A DNA stretch of 8,498 bases from Leucobacter sp. (GTDB taxonomy: Bacteria > Actinomycetota > Actinomycetes > Actinomycetales > Microbacteriaceae): positions 1 through 8,498 of the forward strand of contig JAAZHL010000375.1 in assembly GCA_012510755.1 (NCBI GenBank), written 5' to 3'. Both the position numbers and the translations under genes were made by a program. The notes beneath the pieces are model-generated. The model did no database searches and had not been told where the DNA came from. It saw only the letters and a list, made by a program, of their open reading frames with translations. Positions 6,588 to 8,498 of the stretch are shown piece after piece (the stretch's first letter is position 1; each line of letters opens with the position of its first letter).

Positions 6588-8204
6588 TTAGCAGTCGACG
6601 AGGTAGCGGCTGTAGGCGGTCACGGTGAGGAAGGTCGGAAAATCTTCACCCAATGCTACGTCTTCAAAGAGCGCAACTGCATCTTCGAAACGGTCGGCTT
6701 CGAAACGGTCGAATCCTGCAACCGTCTCTTGCACCAGTTCGCGTACCCACTGTTGAGTGATGCGTGTACCCTCGGCAGTCGACTGGTCTTGGTGAATCCA
6801 TTGCCAAATCTGTGAACGGCTGATTTCGGCCGTGGCGGCGTCTTCCATGAGGTTGTCGATGGCGACGGCTCCTTGTCCGCGCAACCAGGCTTCGATGTAG
6901 CGAATCGCAACAGATACGTTGTCGCGCACGCCCGCCTCGGTGATCTCACGGCCGATGCGTACGTCGAGCAAATCTGCCGCCGTCACCTGGACGTCGTCGC
7001 GTTGACGATCAACCTGATTTGGGCGCGCGCCCAGCACCGCATCAAACTCGGCTTCTGCGATCGAGATCAAATCAGGGTGTGCCACCCATGTGCCATCGAA
7101 GCCGTCAGCTGCTTCACGCTGCTTGTCGGCGCGCACTTTCTCTTCAGCGCGTGCAGTTACTTCTGGGTCGCGACGGTTAGGAATGAACGCGCTCATGCCG
7201 CCAATGGCGTGCGCCCCTCGTTTGTGGCTGGTCTTGACAAGCAACTCGGTGTACGCGCGCATGAAGGGCACGGTCATCGTGACTTCGCTGCGGTCTGGCA
7301 GCACGAAGCGTGCGCCACGGCCACGGTAGTTCTTGATGATCGAGAAGATGTAGTCCCAGCGCCCTGCGTTTAGGCCCGCGATGTGGTCACGCATGACGTA
7401 GAGAATCTCTTCCATCTCGAACGCGGCAGGTAGCGTCTCGATGAGCACGGTCGCACGAATGGTGCCGTGGGGGAGACCGAGGTATTCCTCAGTAAACGTG
7501 AACACGTCGTCCCACAGTTTTGCTTCTTCGCTCGACTCGAGTTTTGCGATGTAGAAGTATGGCCCATGGCCGTTCTCGATGAGCCGAGTGGCGTTGTGGA
7601 ATGCGTAGAGGCCAAAATCAACGAGGCTGCCAGAAGCTGCACCCGCTTGCCCCTGTGCGTCGGTAAACCGCATGTGCTTCTCGACCAGGTGCCAGCCACG
7701 GGGGCGCATCACAATGGTCGGGGTGCGTTCTGCGGTGACCCGGTACTCCTTGCCCTCTGGGCTCGTGTAGCTGAGCTGGCCTCGAATCGCATCAAACAGT
7801 GAGAGCTGTCCGCCGATCACGTTGCGCCAGGTCGGGCTTGTTGCGTCTTCTTGATCGGCAAGCCACCCGCGTGCACCAGAGTTGAGTGCGTTGATGGTCA
7901 TCTTCGGGTCGGTTGGGCCGGTGATCTCTACCCGGCGATCCTCGAGCCCCGGACCTGGGCCAGCAACGCGCCAGCTCTGGTCTTCGCGTATCGCACGGGT
8001 GTCGTCGCGAAACTTCGGGTCGCGGCCATTGCCAATTTCAAAGCGACGGCGCTGCCTTGCGGCCAGTCGTTCGTGTCGGCTGCTTGCGAAGCGGTGGTGC
8101 AGTTCGCTGAGAAACTGCAGGGCATCGTCAGTGAGGATTTCTTCAGATCGTTTGAACTGGGGGCCGAGCACCTCGATGCTTGAGGTGGCTGTCATGGTGT
8201 TCAT
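6588..8204 (-). CDS. aceB: Malate synthase A
   Basis: Malate synthase condenses glyoxylate with acetyl-CoA to give malate and CoA in the cytoplasm, the second step of the glyoxylate shunt. At 538 residues it has the size of isoform A (E. coli AceB is ~533), not the ~720 of isoform G. The family signature RDHIAGLNAGRWDYIF is at 272-287. The catalytic arginine lies in MRPRGWHL (R167), the Mg2+-binding acid is probably E256 in VLIETLPA, and the catalytic base is D455 in NLMEDAATAEISR. The protein looks intact. The first ATG (8204) is preceded by AGAAG (8214-8210) with 5 bases between, so it is preferred over the ATG three codons later. The gene converges on mrpG. No isocitrate lyase gene lies in the window, so control and partners must be sought beyond the right edge. 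Confidence 0.97.
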   Translation of the reverse strand: MNTMTATSSIEVLGPQFKRSEEILTDDALQFLSELHHRFASSRHERLAARQRRRFEIGNGRDPKFRDDTRAIREDQSWRVAGPGPGLEDRRVEITGPTDPKMTINALNSGARGWLADQEDATSPTWRNVIGGQLSLFDAIRGQLSYTSPEGKEYRVTAERTPTIVMRPRGWHLVEKHMRFTDAQGQAGAASGSLVDFGLYAFHNATRLIENGHGPYFYIAKLESSEEAKLWDDVFTFTEEYLGLPHGTIRATVLIETLPAAFEMEEILYVMRDHIAGLNAGRWDYIFSIIKNYRGRGARFVLPDRSEVTMTVPFMRAYTELLVKTSHKRGAHAIGGMSAFIPNRRDPEVTARAEEKVRADKQREAADGFDGTWVAHPDLISIAEAEFDAVLGARPNQVDRQRDDVQVTAADLLDVRIGREITEAGVRDNVSVAIRYIEAWLRGQGAVAIDNLMEDAATAEISRSQIWQWIHQDQSTAEGTRITQQWVRELVQETVAGFDRFEADRFEDAVALFEDVALGEDFPTFLTVTAYSRYLVDC

Positions 8205-8238
8205 GGTGACTTCTTTTCGGTTGAGGTGCGTATTGAAA

Positions 8239-8280
8239 CTGTGAGGTTGCCGGCGGCGATGGTGCGGGGCCGCCTCACAG
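8239..8280. repeat. Inverted repeat in the aceB leader
   Basis: CTGTGAGG (8239-8246) is perfectly complementary to CCTCACAG (8273-8280), with 26 GC-rich bases between them. GCC (8249-8251) can also pair with GGC (8268-8270). It lies 35-76 bases before the aceB start codon. If transcription starts further upstream, it would fold into a hairpin in the aceB mRNA leader; otherwise the arms could be protein-binding half sites. Confidence 0.55.
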
Positions 8281-8290
8281 CAACTGCGTT

Positions 8291-8310
8291 GACGACCAAT
8301 TTGGGTCGTC
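8291..8310. repeat. Inverted repeat upstream of aceB, possible operator
   Basis: GACGACC (8291-8297) and GGTCGTC (8304-8310) are perfect inverted arms separated by AATTTG. The 20-base size suits a binding site for a dimeric regulator. It lies just downstream (in the aceB direction) of the weak -10 candidate at 8324-8319, where a repressor could act. Confidence 0.45.
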
Positions 8311-8346
8311 GCGGCTGAAACTTATTTGCTTAGGTTCTATCTTGGG

Positions 8347-8381
8347 CCCCCGAGAGCGGCCATTACGGCCGTTCTCTGGGG
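8347..8381. repeat. Long imperfect inverted repeat around GGCC-ATTAC-GGCC
   Basis: The arms 8347-8361 and 8367-8381 pair over 15 positions with one G-T pair and one mismatch, around the 5-base centre ATTAC. The inner GGCC/GGCC and the outer CCCC/GGGG are the strongest parts. No T run follows directly on either strand, so a terminator is less likely than an operator or an RNA hairpin. It stands about 145-175 bases before aceB. Confidence 0.5.
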
Positions 8382-8447
8382 TGAACTTTTTCGATAGTTC
8401 TGTTTTGTGAAATTTACTTCTTCTGCGAATATGGAAGCATTACTCCT

Positions 8448-8453
8448 TATGAT
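8448..8453 (+). promoter_or_regulatory. Possible -10 box for a divergent leaderless gene
   Basis: TATGAT differs from the consensus TATAAT at one position and ends 6 bases before a TTG codon at 8460. A transcript started there would begin at or next to that codon, as in leaderless actinobacterial mRNAs. No good -35 box is seen, so the call is weak. Confidence 0.25.
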
Positions 8454-8459
8454 GGCACC

Positions 8460-8498
8460 TTGGCTGCGGCCGAGAACGAGACGGCAGATGCACAGACC
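8460..8498 (+). CDS. Possible first codons of a divergent gene (partial, runs off the window)
   Basis: Reading from the TTG at 8460 gives MAAAENETADAQT, an ordinary-looking hydrophilic N-terminus with codons like those of the neighbouring genes. The competing frame through the ATGs at 8431 and 8449 gives an Arg/Trp/Met-rich peptide using AGA three times, which is unlike the genes here. No ribosome binding site precedes the TTG, so a leaderless message would be required. Only 13 codons are visible, and no family can be recognised. A regulator divergent from aceB would be a natural guess, but it is only that. Confidence 0.22.
   Translation, partial: MAAAENETADAQT

Larger units (their letters stand above)
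8205..8498. other. aceB upstream region, probably divergent regulatory DNA
   Basis: These 294 bases hold no gene that I can support firmly. The stretch is less GC-rich than the genes in places and contains several inverted repeats, listed separately. It should hold the aceB promoter on the minus strand. The only -10-like hexamer I see is TAAGTT (read from 8324 to 8319), without a good -35 box. The right end may hold the promoter and first codons of a plus-strand gene. Confidence 0.5.

Noticed and set aside
6543..6815. 90-residue plus-strand open frame starting in the terminator hairpin
   Set aside because: It begins inside the inverted repeat and runs antisense to the end of aceB. It shows no family features.
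6873..7373. 166-residue plus-strand open frame opposite aceB
   Set aside because: It is the antisense shadow of a complete malate synthase gene, with no ribosome binding site or recognisable family.
8240..8279. TGTGA ... TCACA as a CRP/GlxR site
   Set aside because: The half sites match, but they are about 30 bases apart instead of the 6 bases that such dimers need.
8346..8498. Minus-strand open frame entering from the right edge and ending near 8346
   Set aside because: It gives a peptide without family features, passes through the inverted repeat at 8347-8381, and has no support as the end of an upstream gene.
8407..8498. Plus-strand frame through the GTG at 8407 and the ATGs at 8431 and 8449
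   Set aside because: It uses AGA three times in a few codons and gives an Arg/Trp/Met-rich peptide, unlike the genes of this window.
1..8498. CRISPR arrays, tRNA genes, insertion sequences, phage genes or defence genes
   Set aside because: I looked for regularly spaced repeats, cloverleaf-like sequences, transposase motifs and target duplications and found none.

Overview
The window looks like chromosomal DNA of a moderately GC-rich actinobacterium. The 5S rRNA tail is actinobacterial in type, and the compact seven-subunit Mrp locus with a fused MrpA-MrpB protein fits this. Microbacteriaceae (Leucobacter-like) is my best guess, made from general resemblance and not from a search.

Layout: (1) Positions 1-76 are the 3' end of a 5S rRNA, followed by a strong intrinsic terminator (85-113), so an rRNA operon ends here. 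(2) Positions 114-219 are a short spacer that should hold the promoter of the next operon. (3) Positions 220-6525 are one tightly packed plus-strand operon, mrpAB-C-D-E-F-G. It encodes a multisubunit Na+(K+)/H+ antiporter of the cytoplasmic membrane. Every junction overlaps by 4 or 8 bases, so the six cistrons are probably translationally coupled. (4) Positions 6526-6587 separate two convergent genes and carry an 18-bp perfect inverted repeat, probably a shared bidirectional terminator. (5) Positions 6588-8204, minus strand, encode malate synthase A (aceB). (6) Positions 8205-8498 are the aceB upstream region. It is rich in inverted repeats and has no firm gene, but a divergent plus-strand gene may begin at the right edge.

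How the genes work: the MrpA, MrpC and MrpD proteins are related to complex I subunits and assemble with MrpE, F and G into one membrane complex. That complex uses the proton motive force to expel Na+, supporting pH and salt tolerance. Malate synthase condenses glyoxylate with acetyl-CoA. It is metabolically unrelated to Mrp, and the two units only share a terminator. Isocitrate lyase is not in the window, so the source of the glyoxylate cannot be told.

Assessment: most of the window is ordinary, well-known biology. The points worth a second look are the low-complexity and acidic extensions on three consecutive Mrp subunits, the placement of mrp directly behind an rRNA operon, and the structured region upstream of aceB. 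I see no convincing new system.
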